DNA of 64,000 nt from Weissella minor (GCF_001437425.1 NZ_JQCD01000024.1:124001-188000); one strand, 5' to 3'. Counted from the first letter of the stretch, positions 43,089-51,350 are shown. Notes: generated by a model not told the origin, from the sequence alone. Translations and numbers: made by a program.

Positions 43089-44303
43089 TTGAAAAATAAA
43101 TATACAACCGGTGTACTGGCATTATTGACCTTAAGCGTCATCCTAATCGGGATGAATATGCGAGCGCCCGTAACAACGGTACCTTTGATGTTAAATGAAA
43201 TTGCATCTAGTTTGAGTGTTAAACCTGGTCAATTGGGAATCTTAACCACGATTCCTTTAATCATGTTTGTTTTAATTTCCAACTTTGCATCGAAAACGAT
43301 GGCAATCTTTGGGTTAAAGCGAGCGATTACATTTGCAGTGGCATTAATTTTGTTGGGGTCTCTCTTACGTTTAGGCGTAAATATGCCAATGGTCTTAATC
43401 GGCACAGCTCTTATTGGAATTGGTGTTGCCCACTTAAATGTATTTATGCCATCATTTGTAACCGCATTTTTTCCAAATAAAATTGGTTTATATACGTCAC
43501 TGTATACGATGTCAACAATGCTTGGGACTGCTATTTTCAATTTGTTAACAGCACCAATTATGATTGCTTTTGGTTGGCATGCGGTCATGTGGGTTCTCGT
43601 CCTATTACCAGCGTTGGCATTGATAGTTTGGATGATTGCAGCACGTTTTGCACAGCCAGTTGTTGCGGATAAACCGCAAAAAACGAAAGTGGCGCATGAA
43701 GCATTGCATGTTTGGAATAACAAAAAGGCTTGGTTATTCCTTGGAGTCTTTGGATTACAAGCAACGGTTAATTATACATTTGTTGCTTGGATGCCGAGTT
43801 TGATGGCCTTTCACAAGATTAGTGCGGGAAATATTGGTATTGCAATGGCATTATATTCGCTTTTGGGAATGATTGTTTCTTTGATGGTGCCGAATTTAAT
43901 CGTGCGTTTGAGTAAACATGGTTTATCAATTGCTGTCTTGATTGTTGGCGCAATGGGACTAGTCTCTGCTTTGATGCTGTTTAATCAAAATACAGGTTCT
44001 GTGCTGTTTTGGTTAATTGTGGCTTCAATTATTGGCATTATGACATCATTCTTCTTCTTAATCGCGATGACAATGTTCGCATCAAAGACCAAGACGCCTT
44101 ATCAAACCGCAACGGTTTCAGGAATGGCACAATCAGGTGGATATTTGATTTCTGCAATCGGGCCAATGATTTATGGAAATGCTTTCCAACAAAATCCAAT
44201 TGGTTTGGGTCAAAACATTGCGTATACAATCTTAATTATTCTATTAGTGTTGGTTGCCTTAGGGGCAGTACAAACTGATTACATTTTTGATGAAGCAGCA
44301 TAA
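43089..44303 (+). CDS. MFS transporter, CynX/NimT-like
   Basis: A 404-residue carrier with twelve hydrophobic segments. The N-terminal GMNMRAPVTTVPLMLNEIASSL and the following LGILTTIPL match the cyanate/nitroimidazole (CynX/NimT/YycB) subgroup of the major facilitator superfamily. A basic cytosolic loop near 195-210 (DKPQKTKVAHEALHVWNNKK) divides the two halves. The start is TTG at 43089, with AGGAG 8 bases upstream; no ATG fits. It lies 14 bp after the S-component gene, so probably the last gene of that operon. Substrate unknown. Confidence 0.88.
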   Translation: MKNKYTTGVLALLTLSVILIGMNMRAPVTTVPLMLNEIASSLSVKPGQLGILTTIPLIMFVLISNFASKTMAIFGLKRAITFAVALILLGSLLRLGVNMPMVLIGTALIGIGVAHLNVFMPSFVTAFFPNKIGLYTSLYTMSTMLGTAIFNLLTAPIMIAFGWHAVMWVLVLLPALALIVWMIAARFAQPVVADKPQKTKVAHEALHVWNNKKAWLFLGVFGLQATVNYTFVAWMPSLMAFHKISAGNIGIAMALYSLLGMIVSLMVPNLIVRLSKHGLSIAVLIVGAMGLVSALMLFNQNTGSVLFWLIVASIIGIMTSFFFLIAMTMFASKTKTPYQTATVSGMAQSGGYLISAIGPMIYGNAFQQNPIGLGQNIAYTILIILLVLVALGAVQTDYIFDEAA

Positions 44304-44313
44304 ATGTTATATT

Positions 44314-44345
44314 ATCCGTCTCTTTTTGGATGACGGATTTTTTTA
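44314..44345 (+). terminator. Terminator after the MFS gene
   Basis: ATCCGTC and GACGGAT form a stem with an 11-base loop and eight T. Confidence 0.85.
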
Positions 44346-44507
44346 TTTAACGATTGGTTATAATTATCAAAATTCCGGTAATTATCCACATTAAATATGT
44401 TAAATTGAACGTAATCAATCGCGTCTAGTGTGAGTTGGCAATGTGGGGTTGTCGGTTTGCCTAGGCTAAGTGATAAATGAATTTAAAAACAGATGGAGAA
44501 AATAGTA

Positions 44508-44864
44508 ATGAGTATTTTTACGATTGTGTTGGCTGTTTTAGTTGCAATCGAATGTGTGTATATTATGTATTTAGAGACGATAAATCCGGTCTCTGAAAAG
44601 ACTGCTAAAACGTTTGGCATTGATATGCAAGTGTTAAAAGATGCGAATATTCAAAGCTTGTTAAAAAATCAAGGCGTCTACAATGGTTTATTGGCACTTG
44701 GAATTTTATATAGTCTCGTTGTTTCTAATACCAGTCTGCTTGGAGCAATTTTGATCTATATCATTGCAGTTGCAATCTATGGTGGTATTACGGTGGATAA
44801 ATCAATCATTCTGAAACAAGGCGGTGTGGCAATTTTAGCGCTAGGGTCATTATTGCTATTTTAG
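44508..44864 (+). CDS. DUF1304 family membrane protein
   Basis: A 118-residue protein with four hydrophobic segments. The first part (VLVAIECVYIMYLETI) and the polar loop (KTFGIDMQVLKD, then LLKNQGVYNGLLALGILY) match DUF1304, a family of small integral membrane proteins of unknown function. ATG 44508 has GGAGAA about 9 bases upstream; the in-frame ATG 15 bp earlier lies within that site. Preceded by 200 bp of spacer, so probably monocistronic. Confidence 0.85.
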   Translation: MSIFTIVLAVLVAIECVYIMYLETINPVSEKTAKTFGIDMQVLKDANIQSLLKNQGVYNGLLALGILYSLVVSNTSLLGAILIYIIAVAIYGGITVDKSIILKQGGVAILALGSLLLF

Positions 44865-45029
44865 ATAGGTCAAGGGGATGCACATTGACATTAATGAGCT
44901 AACATTGAGTGGCTGCCAAAGAGCCAGTTGATATGAACGTGAGACGGTGAATGTTTGTACGGATTTGAAAAAATATTATCTAAAGCATATCAAAGCGGCA
45001 GGCTAGTTACCTGTACGTTAGGGGGAAAT

Positions 45030-45452
45030 ATGAATACGAATGATGAATTAAAAGCATCAATGCAAAAATTTGTGGAGTCAACGAATGATTTTATACAATT
45101 AACATCAAAATTGGCTGAAACGAACCAGACGTTAGAAAGTAAGTTGGATGAAATAACTGCTAATACTGCTAGCGATGATGTGGATGTTATTGCGACACTA
45201 AATGCAAAAATTGATGACTTAGAACATGAAATTGTACATTTAAAGACAACGAATGATGCATTGGAAAGCGATTATCAAGCTGTTGAAACAACAAATGCCG
45301 CGCTTAAGGATGAACAAAAGCATTATAAAATGCTCTTGGATCGGTCGACTAAGACGTTGGATACAGTAAAGCAAGAAGCTACTGGCCTCCGAAAACAAAA
45401 CGCAGAGTATACAGAAATGATTAATGTTTTAAGAAAGAAGCTTGAAGGATAG
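45030..45452 (+). CDS. Coiled-coil protein of unknown function (140 aa)
   Basis: A soluble, acidic, almost entirely helical protein. Heptad-like spacing of Leu/Ile/Thr runs from about 15 to 135 (SKLAETNQTLESKLDEI, AKIDDLEHEIVHLKTTNDALE, TGLRKQNAEYTEMINVLRKKLE). AGGGGGAAA directly precedes ATG 45030; an ATG 75 bp upstream in the same frame has no such site. No membrane anchor. It may scaffold or oligomerise, but no partner is identifiable. Confidence 0.7.
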   Translation: MNTNDELKASMQKFVESTNDFIQLTSKLAETNQTLESKLDEITANTASDDVDVIATLNAKIDDLEHEIVHLKTTNDALESDYQAVETTNAALKDEQKHYKMLLDRSTKTLDTVKQEATGLRKQNAEYTEMINVLRKKLEG

Positions 45453-45487
45453 CGTTTGCAATAAAATTTTTTAAGCGTTTAATTTCT

Positions 45488-45604
45488 ATGTATGGTTTTC
45501 TAATTTTGGGTGGATTTATTGACTTAATAATTAATGCCAATTGGGATTGGATTCGTTATCTATTTAAGATAGCGATTTTTTTATGTAAGCTGATATTTTG
45601 GTGA
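45488..45604 (+). CDS. Tiny hydrophobic ORF (38 aa), doubtful
   Basis: Reads MYGFLILGGFIDLIINANWD and continues with a second hydrophobic segment ending KLIFW. In frame upstream lies IKFFKRLIS, preceded by GAAGGAT but starting from a non-standard ATA. The frame is crossed by a strong terminator hairpin (45553-45582), which argues that it may be noncoding spacer instead. Confidence 0.25.
   Translation: MYGFLILGGFIDLIINANWDWIRYLFKIAIFLCKLIFW
45553..45582 (+). terminator. Terminator downstream of the coiled-coil gene
   Basis: TCGTTATCT and AGATAGCGA form a perfect 9-bp stem around ATTTA, followed by seven T. Confidence 0.8.
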
Positions 45605-45749
45605 ATGTAAAGTAATTGTTAAAATAAAATATTATATCTACTTGTTTAATTATATTCTTATAGAATAAAAGAAAATGGAATATAGTTTCTTTTAAAATGA
45701 CATGTGATTGTGCTAAAAGTAGCAACAAATAATTTTTAATTTATTTGCG

Positions 45750-46184
45750 ATGAGAAATGGAAAGGAGTCCGTTATCAAATTATTTAAACGAAATGATAGT
45801 GAAATGTCTGAGGCTCATGAACTAGAAGCACTTAAAAAGACATTGCAAGACAAACAACAAGCATTAAATGAAAAACAACGTGCTATAGCCGAAATGGAAA
45901 ATAAGATTAAGCATAAAAATGAATCTAATCAGAAAGTCTCTAAAAAGTTAGATCAGAAATATATGCTTTTGGATGAATGGGAACGGGAGTTACTGGAAAA
46001 GAGCAGAGAACTCGATAAAAATGCCATCGATCAGTCGGTGAGTGATACGGACTATATAGGCACGCTTATTGAAAAGTATTGTTCTCCTGACTTTTCAGCG
46101 CTTTCTGAAGAATCAAAAGATGAAGTTATATCTAGTGCAAGGTACTTTATTAGTAACTTACTAACGGAATATTCTGAAAAATAA
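45750..46184 (+). CDS. Coiled-coil protein of unknown function (up to 144 aa)
   Basis: An acidic helical protein. A coiled coil covers about 20-75 (HELEALKKTLQDKQQALNEK, then AIAEMENKIKHKNESNQKVSKKLDQKY), and the C-terminal 50 residues are a compact helical part (DTDYIGTLIEKYCSPDFSALSEE). The start is uncertain: ATG 45750 has no ribosome binding site. A very strong AAAGGAGT lies at 45761-45768, five bases before an in-frame ATC (45774) that would start IKLFKRND. The next in-frame ATG is 45804. No known family. Confidence 0.65.
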   Translation: MRNGKESVIKLFKRNDSEMSEAHELEALKKTLQDKQQALNEKQRAIAEMENKIKHKNESNQKVSKKLDQKYMLLDEWERELLEKSRELDKNAIDQSVSDTDYIGTLIEKYCSPDFSALSEESKDEVISSARYFISNLLTEYSEK

Positions 46185-46339
46185 GTTTTCTCAACTTTGT
46201 CCTATTTTAACTTATCAAATTTAGTGGCGTAGATATTAAGCGAAAAAATATGGCAATAGAAAAGATTTTTTTTTAAATTGCGAATTGATATTGGATGACA
46301 TGATTCGTATTAAGTATGAGGTTATAGGAGATAAGGCAG

Positions 46340-46921
46340 ATGCATGATGGAATAGTTGCAGCAATAATTGATCGGCCAGCGATTTTAGCTCTTGTGGGAG
46401 CTATAGCTGGTTCATTGATAACTGCCGTATTTACCGCCAGATGGGATAAGAAAAAAATAAATGAAGAGAGGAAAAAAGCCTTTCAAATCAATGAAGGCCC
46501 ATGGCGGAAAGATTTATTTGAAGTTTTAAAGAATGATAAATGGGACATGTCTGATGTTCAATTAATTAAGGCGCGAATGTCATTATTTGTTTCAATCGAT
46601 AAGCCAGGAAATGAAATTGTTAAGATCATAGAAGAACAGGGTGACTCAAATAATGATCAATTCATGAATGTAATTATGGCTGATCAATTAAAGCGATTAG
46701 AAGATGAACTTCAAACATGCGAGATTTTGCCGTTAAAGTCTACGGAAAATGTAAGACAATTGCTTAGGATACAGTTAAAGAAAAATTTTGATCATAATAA
46801 TGGTGCTGCAGGGCAAGAAGGACGGTTGCGATATAGTGATTTGAATTCAATTATGGCAGTTTTGAAGCTTAGCCAGACAGACGAAGACAACTATCGTGAA
46901 TGGCTGAATGTTGAAAAATAA
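46340..46921 (+). CDS. Membrane-anchored protein of unknown function (193 aa)
   Basis: One N-terminal membrane helix (about 13-33, AILALVGAIAGSLITAVFTA) is followed by a cytosolic charged helix (RWDKKKINEERKKAF) and a soluble alpha-helical domain of about 140 residues. Recognisable segments are GPWRKDLFEVLKNDKWDMSDVQL, LKRLEDELQTCEIL and SDLNSIMAVLKLSQ. The arrangement resembles small anchored proteins of mobile-element cargo, but no family is recognised. AGGAG lies about 12 bases before the ATG. Confidence 0.7.
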   Translation: MHDGIVAAIIDRPAILALVGAIAGSLITAVFTARWDKKKINEERKKAFQINEGPWRKDLFEVLKNDKWDMSDVQLIKARMSLFVSIDKPGNEIVKIIEEQGDSNNDQFMNVIMADQLKRLEDELQTCEILPLKSTENVRQLLRIQLKKNFDHNNGAAGQEGRLRYSDLNSIMAVLKLSQTDEDNYREWLNVEK

Positions 46922-47016
46922 GAAGAACCCTGTGAACTTGATAGATAAGGATTTTCTATTTAGTCCAACCGTGATGACGTTAAAAGCTACTAAATAATTT
47001 TCAGGGGTTTTTTATT

Positions 47017-47373
47017 ATGATGGAAGCATATTCTGCCTATTGGCATAACTTGTTCAACTTTTCTGGCACAGCAAGTCGTAAGTACTACTGGTGGCCAATG
47101 ATTATTAATTACATTCTAGGTATTGTATTAGTTACACTTATTCAATCAATCGCTGGTCAACCAATCCAGGACATTCATAGTTTTTCATTTAATACGTTGA
47201 GTAATATTGTATTGTTTTTGGTTTGGTTAGCAACTTTGTCTGTTAAATTCCGTCGTTTACATGATAGTAATCATTCGGGATTATGGATTTTGATGGAGTT
47301 TGTACCATTGATTGGTACGATTTGGTTCTTTATTTTGATGGTATTGCCAAGTAAGGCTAATCGTTGGAGCTAA
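47017..47373 (+). CDS. DUF805 family membrane protein
   Basis: A 118-residue integral membrane protein with the DUF805 signature. It has a WHNLFNFSGTASRKYYWWPMIINYIL start, several hydrophobic segments, and the conserved SVKFRRLHDSNHSGLWILM motif (about 72-90) before VPLIGTIWFFILMVLPS. Function unknown; in Streptococcus-group bacteria such proteins often accompany phage or stress genes. AGGGG lies 8 bases before the ATG, within the 3' arm of a possible long hairpin (AACCCTG near 46925). Confidence 0.85.
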   Translation: MMEAYSAYWHNLFNFSGTASRKYYWWPMIINYILGIVLVTLIQSIAGQPIQDIHSFSFNTLSNIVLFLVWLATLSVKFRRLHDSNHSGLWILMEFVPLIGTIWFFILMVLPSKANRWS

Positions 47374-47380
47374 ATTAATA

Positions 47381-47506
47381 AAGCTAGCATACAAACATTT
47401 TGAAGTAACTGTTAATCATGAAACTGACGATGGATATAGTGAAAATTCACAAAGATTACGTGGGTTATTGAAACAGGTCAAAACTAGTTTTAGACTAGAT
47501 GATTAG
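47381..47506 (+). pseudogene. 5'-truncated gene fragment
   Basis: An open frame without start codon reading LAYKHFEVTVNHETDDGYSE and on to NSQRLRGLLKQVKTSFRLDD, then a stop. Codon choice and residue mix look coding, so it is probably the tail of a lost gene. Family unknown. Confidence 0.35.
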
Positions 47507-47515
47507 ATAAAAAAG

Positions 47516-47546
47516 AAAAGAGCTATCCCAATGGGTAGCTCTTTTT
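47516..47546 (+). terminator. Terminator after DUF805 and the fragment
   Basis: AAAAGAGCTATCCC pairs with GGGTAGCTCTTTTT (one bulge) around AAT. Confidence 0.85.
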
Positions 47547-47593
47547 CTATTAAATGAAAAACTTAAGTTGAAAATTTAGCCTACTAAGCTTAT

Positions 47594-47623
47594 ACGCTGT
47601 CTTTTATTTAGACGGCGTTTTTT
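47594..47623 (+). terminator. Second terminator in the same spacer
   Basis: ACGCTGTC and GACGGCGT (G-U allowed) with a nine-base loop and a T run. Two terminators within 110 bp suggest a join between formerly separate segments. Confidence 0.75.
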
Positions 47624-47668
47624 CTATAATAAATAGAAACTAATTAATTAGAAAGGTAGTATTGTCAA

Positions 47669-48139
47669 TTGTCCTATATATCAATTATTTTAATGTTAGC
47701 ATTAAGCATGTACGTTCTCTTCAGGGTATATCTAGCTTTTAAATTTCATAATGTTCACAAGCAATATTTTTCTAAATTAGAAATAGTGAGAAAAGAACTA
47801 AAAGAAAGGGAACGTGAACAGCGTAGAAAGGAAAATCAGATTATTATTCCTGCAGAGTCCAATATTAATTTTAACGTTTTACCAAGTGATGATGAAATTA
47901 ATAAAAAATGGGCAAAACTTTATGAATGGGATAATCGATGTAAAGTGATTGGTGCGAATTTTTTATCAATTTTTGCAATACTAGTAGTTATTATTAATTT
48001 TGGGGACTCATTCAAACTTGATGTTCACGAAACGGGACTAGCAGCAATACTTCCGTCAGTAGTCTCTCTTTTTAATAATAGCTTTACTAGTTTTGAAGTA
48101 AAGGACATTCCCGAAATTTATAAACAAATAGTACCTTAG
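47669..48139 (+). CDS. Membrane protein of unknown function (156 aa)
   Basis: Membrane helix near 5-25, then a strongly charged helical linker (about 33-58, KLEIVRKELKEREREQRRKE) and a polar region. A second hydrophobic segment lies near 92-110 (VIGANFLSIFAILVVIINFG) and a possible third near 122-138. A TTG at 47669 is the only usable start; the GAAAGG site is 13 bases away, so initiation looks weak. A large bidirectional terminator follows. No family recognised. Confidence 0.6.
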   Translation: MSYISIILMLALSMYVLFRVYLAFKFHNVHKQYFSKLEIVRKELKEREREQRRKENQIIIPAESNINFNVLPSDDEINKKWAKLYEWDNRCKVIGANFLSIFAILVVIINFGDSFKLDVHETGLAAILPSVVSLFNNSFTSFEVKDIPEIYKQIVP

Positions 48140-48167
48140 TGAAATGATATATTACTGTTTCAATTTT

Positions 48168-48216
48168 GAACAAGAGTTAAAAGAATAGCTTTATGCTATC
48201 TTTTTAACTCTTGTTC
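48168..48216. terminator. Very strong bidirectional terminator
   Basis: A stem of about 22 bp (48168-48189 with 48195-48216) with a five-base loop, bearing A-rich and T-rich arms. It separates the membrane protein gene from the minus-strand remnants, and the 48196 pseudogene ends inside it. Confidence 0.88.
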
Positions 48217-48378
48217 TCGATTGTCTATTAGAACACGCAACTCATCTAAATCATCCAGTGTGGCTTGATTACGAATGAACGGCCGTGACAGTGACCGATT
48301 GCTTAGGTATTTAGGATGTTCTTTGTTCTGTTTTTACCAACGTTTGTTAGCTTCGGTCTGCTTATTTGTTTCTGCCAT
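48196..48378 (-). pseudogene. Small phage/ICE-type gene with premature stop
   Basis: The minus-strand frame starts MAETNKQTEANKRW and is cut by TAA at codon 15. It then continues in frame for 45 codons: KQNKEHPKYLSNRSLSRPFI, RNQATLDDLDELRVLIDNRE. The missing codon is best explained by CAA to TAA. Proteins of this general build (EANKRWQ..N.EH..YLS) are frequent next to phage or plasmid genes of lactobacilli. The ribosome binding site before it overlaps the preceding gene end. Confidence 0.65.
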
Positions 48379-48381
48379 GGG

Positions 48382-48717
48382 TTAGCTTTTCCTAAATGAA
48401 TAATACAGTTCCAAGCTTTTTACGATCACATTTAAAGCTTTGTTGAGTAGTTGCTGATTTCTACGCACTGTTAAGTTGTTCATTTCGACTATATCACGCC
48501 ATTCCATGTTAAAGATAAATTGGCAAATGAATATATTAGATTTTTTAGTAGGCATGGTGCTAATGATATTTAAAACGGTCATAATGATGTTATGTGCACA
48601 TGCACTATTTTTGCCAGCGGAACCAGGTAAATACATATAGTCACGGTTATAATGAGCCATAGACAAAAGGGGTGGCCATTCTGTTGTCAGCCATGTTCTA
48701 ATCGCATCAACGTTCAC
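48382..48717 (-). CDS. Phage-like protein, possibly ArpU/RinA-type regulator
   Basis: A 111-residue protein starting with GTG (GAAGGAA 5 bases upstream). The C-terminal third (MEWRDIVEMNNLTVRRNQQLLNKALNVIV, about 71-99) resembles the sigma-like helix-turn-helix of ArpU/RinA late regulators of Gram-positive phages. The first part contains WPPLLSMAHYNRDYMYLPGSAG. Its start overlaps the stop of the upstream fragment by four bases (GTGA), an intact operon joint from the ancestral element. Assignment is tentative. Confidence 0.5.
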   Translation of the reverse strand: MNVDAIRTWLTTEWPPLLSMAHYNRDYMYLPGSAGKNSACAHNIIMTVLNIISTMPTKKSNIFICQFIFNMEWRDIVEMNNLTVRRNQQLLNKALNVIVKSLELYYSFRKS

Positions 48718-48914
48718 GTTTTTCCTTCATTTTTTATATAATCACTAATTGGCCTTAATAATTGCTTTTCAGTGTGATCAGTGCCGCCATGTTTAGCATA
48801 GAAGTCTTTGAACTGTGTCGTGAGTTTGCGAATATCTTTAACGGTCATACTATACTTATATGCTAACGTTTCTGCAGTCTGGCCATCGTTCTTATCAGAA
48901 TTAGATATAAGGTT
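48714..48914 (-). pseudogene. 5'-truncated helix-turn-helix-like gene fragment
   Basis: The frame without its proper start reads SDKNDGQTAETLAYKYSMTV, KDIRKLTTQFKDFYAKHGGT and on to SDYIKNEGKT. The AETLAYKYSMTVKDIRKL segment looks like a DNA-recognition helix-turn-helix. Upstream the frame is closed by TAA at 48915-48917 and the neighbouring sequence is unrelated. An internal ATG (48848) would give only 44 residues and lacks a ribosome binding site. Confidence 0.5.
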
Positions 48915-48951
48915 TTAGACAGACTCATGTCAGTTTATTGCTATCCAATGA

Positions 48952-49080
48952 GGACGATATAAAGAAGTAGTTGAACGATTAATTTATAAAGATATAACAA
49001 TTACAGCCAACATTTATCGTTATGTCACACCTAAAAGGCTAAGGGTAAGGTTATCGAGATCAGAGGCAGATATATTATGA
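48952..49080 (+). pseudogene. C-terminal remnant of a tyrosine integrase
   Basis: The frame reads GRYKEVVERLIYKDITITAN then IYRYVTPKRLRVRLS before a stop. The pattern (ERLGHKDIxITxxIYxHVTPK) is the end of phage/ICE tyrosine recombinases, with the Tyr nucleophile in NIYRYVT. All upstream catalytic residues are gone. It marks the edge of a former integrated element whose other genes are the minus-strand remnants. Confidence 0.5.
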
Positions 49081-49126
49081 GCTATTTTCTGCTGTAACAC
49101 CAACTGAAAGTCAATAAAGCATGATA

Positions 49127-49157
49127 TTGACAGGCTTATGACCATATATAGTATACT
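49127..49157 (+). promoter_or_regulatory. Promoter of the hydroxyacid dehydrogenase gene
   Basis: A consensus TTGACA (49127-49132) and TATACT (49152-49157) with a somewhat long 19-bp spacer; the start codon is 26 bp downstream. Confidence 0.7.
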
Positions 49158-49183
49158 TAGTTTAAATATATGGAGGAAATAGC

Positions 49184-50116
49184 ATGTCACGTAAAATTGG
49201 AATTATTGGTGTTGGAAGTGTTGGGGGCGCAATTGCGCATGGATTAATCGCGCAAGGTGTTGCTGATGACTATGTCTTAATTAATCGGGGTGAGGACAAA
49301 GCCGTTGCAAACCAACTTGATTTTCAAGATGCGATGGGTAATTTAGAAACGCATGCAAATATTACAATTAATGATTGGTCAGCGTTAGGAGATGCTGACG
49401 TGATTATTTCAACATTAGGTAATATGAAGATGCAACAAGATAACCCAAGTGGTGATCGTTTTGCTGAATTGAAATTTACAAGTTCAATGGTCCAATCTGT
49501 TGGAACGAACATTAAAGAATCAGGCTTTAACGGTACACTGATTGTTATTTCAAATCCCGTCGACGTGATTACGACGATGTTCAAAGATGTGACAGGGCTA
49601 CCTGCAAATCAAGTCCTTGGAACAGGGGCTTTGTTAGATACAGCTCGTATGCAACGTATCTTAGGATCTAAGTTAAATATTGATCCACGTTCAGTTTCAG
49701 GATATATTTTAGGCGAACATGGTAATAGCCAAGTGCCAGCTTGGTCAACTGTTCGTGCTTTGGGTCAGCCAATTGAGAAACTTGCTGAATCACGTGGTAT
49801 TGACTTGTCAGAAACAGCTGATGAAATCCGTAAGGGTGGCTTTGCCATTGTTAACGGAAAAGGTCATACGAGCTATGGCGTGGCAACGGCAGCAATTCGA
49901 ATTGCCAAGGCAGTGATGGCTGATTCACGCGAAGAATTAGTCGTTTCAACATTGCGTCCTGAATATGATGTATATCTATCATATCCAGTGATTGTTGGAC
50001 GTGGTGGTGCTGTGGAAAACTGCGAACTTGATTTAACAGCCACAGAACTAGAAGAATTAAATGCATCACACGCATTTATTGTTGAGCAATATCAACAAAT
50101 TAAAGCAACATTGTAA
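49184..50116 (+). CDS. L-2-hydroxyisocaproate dehydrogenase (lactate dehydrogenase superfamily)
   Basis: Reversibly reduces branched 2-oxoacids to L-2-hydroxyacids with a nicotinamide cofactor, linked to amino acid catabolism and redox balance. It has 310 residues. Motifs are [20 protein letters not shown] (Rossmann, about 5-24), the loop [18 protein letters not shown] with the catalytic Arg, ISNPVDVIT, and GEHGNSQ with proton relay His 179. Long stretches equal the known enzyme of Weissella (Lactobacillus) confusus as I remember it. Where that enzyme has Asp after strand 2 (YVFIDANE), this one has VLINRGE, hinting at altered cofactor preference. GGAGGAAA precedes the ATG. Confidence 0.9.
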   Translation: MSRKIGIIGVGSVGGAIAHGLIAQGVADDYVLINRGEDKAVANQLDFQDAMGNLETHANITINDWSALGDADVIISTLGNMKMQQDNPSGDRFAELKFTSSMVQSVGTNIKESGFNGTLIVISNPVDVITTMFKDVTGLPANQVLGTGALLDTARMQRILGSKLNIDPRSVSGYILGEHGNSQVPAWSTVRALGQPIEKLAESRGIDLSETADEIRKGGFAIVNGKGHTSYGVATAAIRIAKAVMADSREELVVSTLRPEYDVYLSYPVIVGRGGAVENCELDLTATELEELNASHAFIVEQYQQIKATL

Positions 50117-50124
50117 AATTCAGT

Positions 50125-50162
50125 AGAACGTTGAAAATCATGGAAGTGATTGGCAACGTTCT
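50125..50162 (+). terminator. Terminator after the hydroxyacid dehydrogenase gene
   Basis: AGAACGTTG and CAACGTTCT, with inner AATCA/TGATT pairing, form a long stem; the following T tract is short. Confidence 0.65.
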
Positions 50163-50183
50163 TTATGTTATTAAGAGGTGATT

Positions 50184-51350
50184 ATGAGATTCTTACATAC
50201 AGCAGATTGGCATATCGGTAAAGAATTAGGGGCATATTCATTGTTGGCGCAACAAACAGCTGCTTTTAATGAAATCATGCAAATTGCTAGAGATGAAAAA
50301 GTTGATGCAATTTTGTTAGCTGGTGATTTATATGATCGTGCGATTCCACCAACAACTGCGGTCAATGCTTTGGAAGATATGCTGAAAGCATTGAACTTAA
50401 CGAGTGAACTGCCAATTTTTGCAGTTTCGGGAAATCATGATGGACCGGCACGTTTGGGGGCTGGAAAGGAATGGCGTGAAGCCAACCAATTTTATTTACG
50501 CACGGAATTGGCTGAGGCCTTTGTACCAATTGAATTTGGTAATACCCAAATTTTCATGTTACCTTTTCTTGATCCACTGGATGCACGTATCTATTATGAG
50601 ATTGAAAATGATTCTGGTGAGATGCGAACAATCAATGACGTGATGACGCGTGTGGTTGCTGACATGAAAAATGAATTTACACCAGGCATGCAACACGTGT
50701 TGGTGTCGCATTATTATGTAACAGGGTCACGTAATGAAGACTATACGTTAACAAGTGAAACAACTTCATCAGTTGGTGGCTTAAAAGGGATTGATGTCAA
50801 TGTATTTAACGATTTCGACTATGTCGCTTTAGGTCATTTACATCTCAAGCAAGCTAGCCCTAGTAAGAATGTGCAATACTCTGGCTCACCGATTAAATTT
50901 AATACGAAAGAAGCGCAGAGCGAAAAGGGTGTCTTTATCGTTGATATAGATGACACGGGAGTCAACTCAAAATGGATGCCGTTGCATCCAGATAAAGATT
51001 TAATTTTACTGACTGAATCCTTTGAGACGTTGATTGATGCTGATTTCTATCAACAATATGAACGAAATGGGGCCAATTTATTTAGTATTCAATTAACTGA
51101 CCAACCACAAGTGTCTGATTTGAGAAAGCAATTAGTCGATATTTACGGTGAAATTGCTGAAATTCAATTTCCAAAAATTCAAATGGAAATGAATGACGTT
51201 GCAAAACGATTGAAGGAACAAGAAGAGGTGTCAAATCAGACCTTAATCCAAGAGTTTTATGAAGAAGTCATGCATGACAAGCTCAATCAAAATCAAATGG
51301 AAATTATTGAGCAAACATTGATTGGCTTAAGTCGGGAGGTAACAGACTAA
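50184..51350 (+). CDS. sbcD: Exonuclease subunit SbcD
   Basis: Mn-dependent nuclease of the SbcCD complex that opens DNA hairpins and protein-blocked ends. The 388 residues include phosphodiesterase motifs FLHTADWHIGKELG (about 3-16), LLAGDLYDR (about 48-56), AVSGNHDGPARL (about 81-92), VSHYYVTGS and YVALGHLHLKQ. AAGAGGTG at 50173-50180 supports ATG 50184 over the GTG six bases earlier. Its TAA overlaps the ATG of sbcC (TAATG), giving stoichiometric coupled translation. Confidence 0.95.
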   Translation: MRFLHTADWHIGKELGAYSLLAQQTAAFNEIMQIARDEKVDAILLAGDLYDRAIPPTTAVNALEDMLKALNLTSELPIFAVSGNHDGPARLGAGKEWREANQFYLRTELAEAFVPIEFGNTQIFMLPFLDPLDARIYYEIENDSGEMRTINDVMTRVVADMKNEFTPGMQHVLVSHYYVTGSRNEDYTLTSETTSSVGGLKGIDVNVFNDFDYVALGHLHLKQASPSKNVQYSGSPIKFNTKEAQSEKGVFIVDIDDTGVNSKWMPLHPDKDLILLTESFETLIDADFYQQYERNGANLFSIQLTDQPQVSDLRKQLVDIYGEIAEIQFPKIQMEMNDVAKRLKEQEEVSNQTLIQEFYEEVMHDKLNQNQMEIIEQTLIGLSREVTD

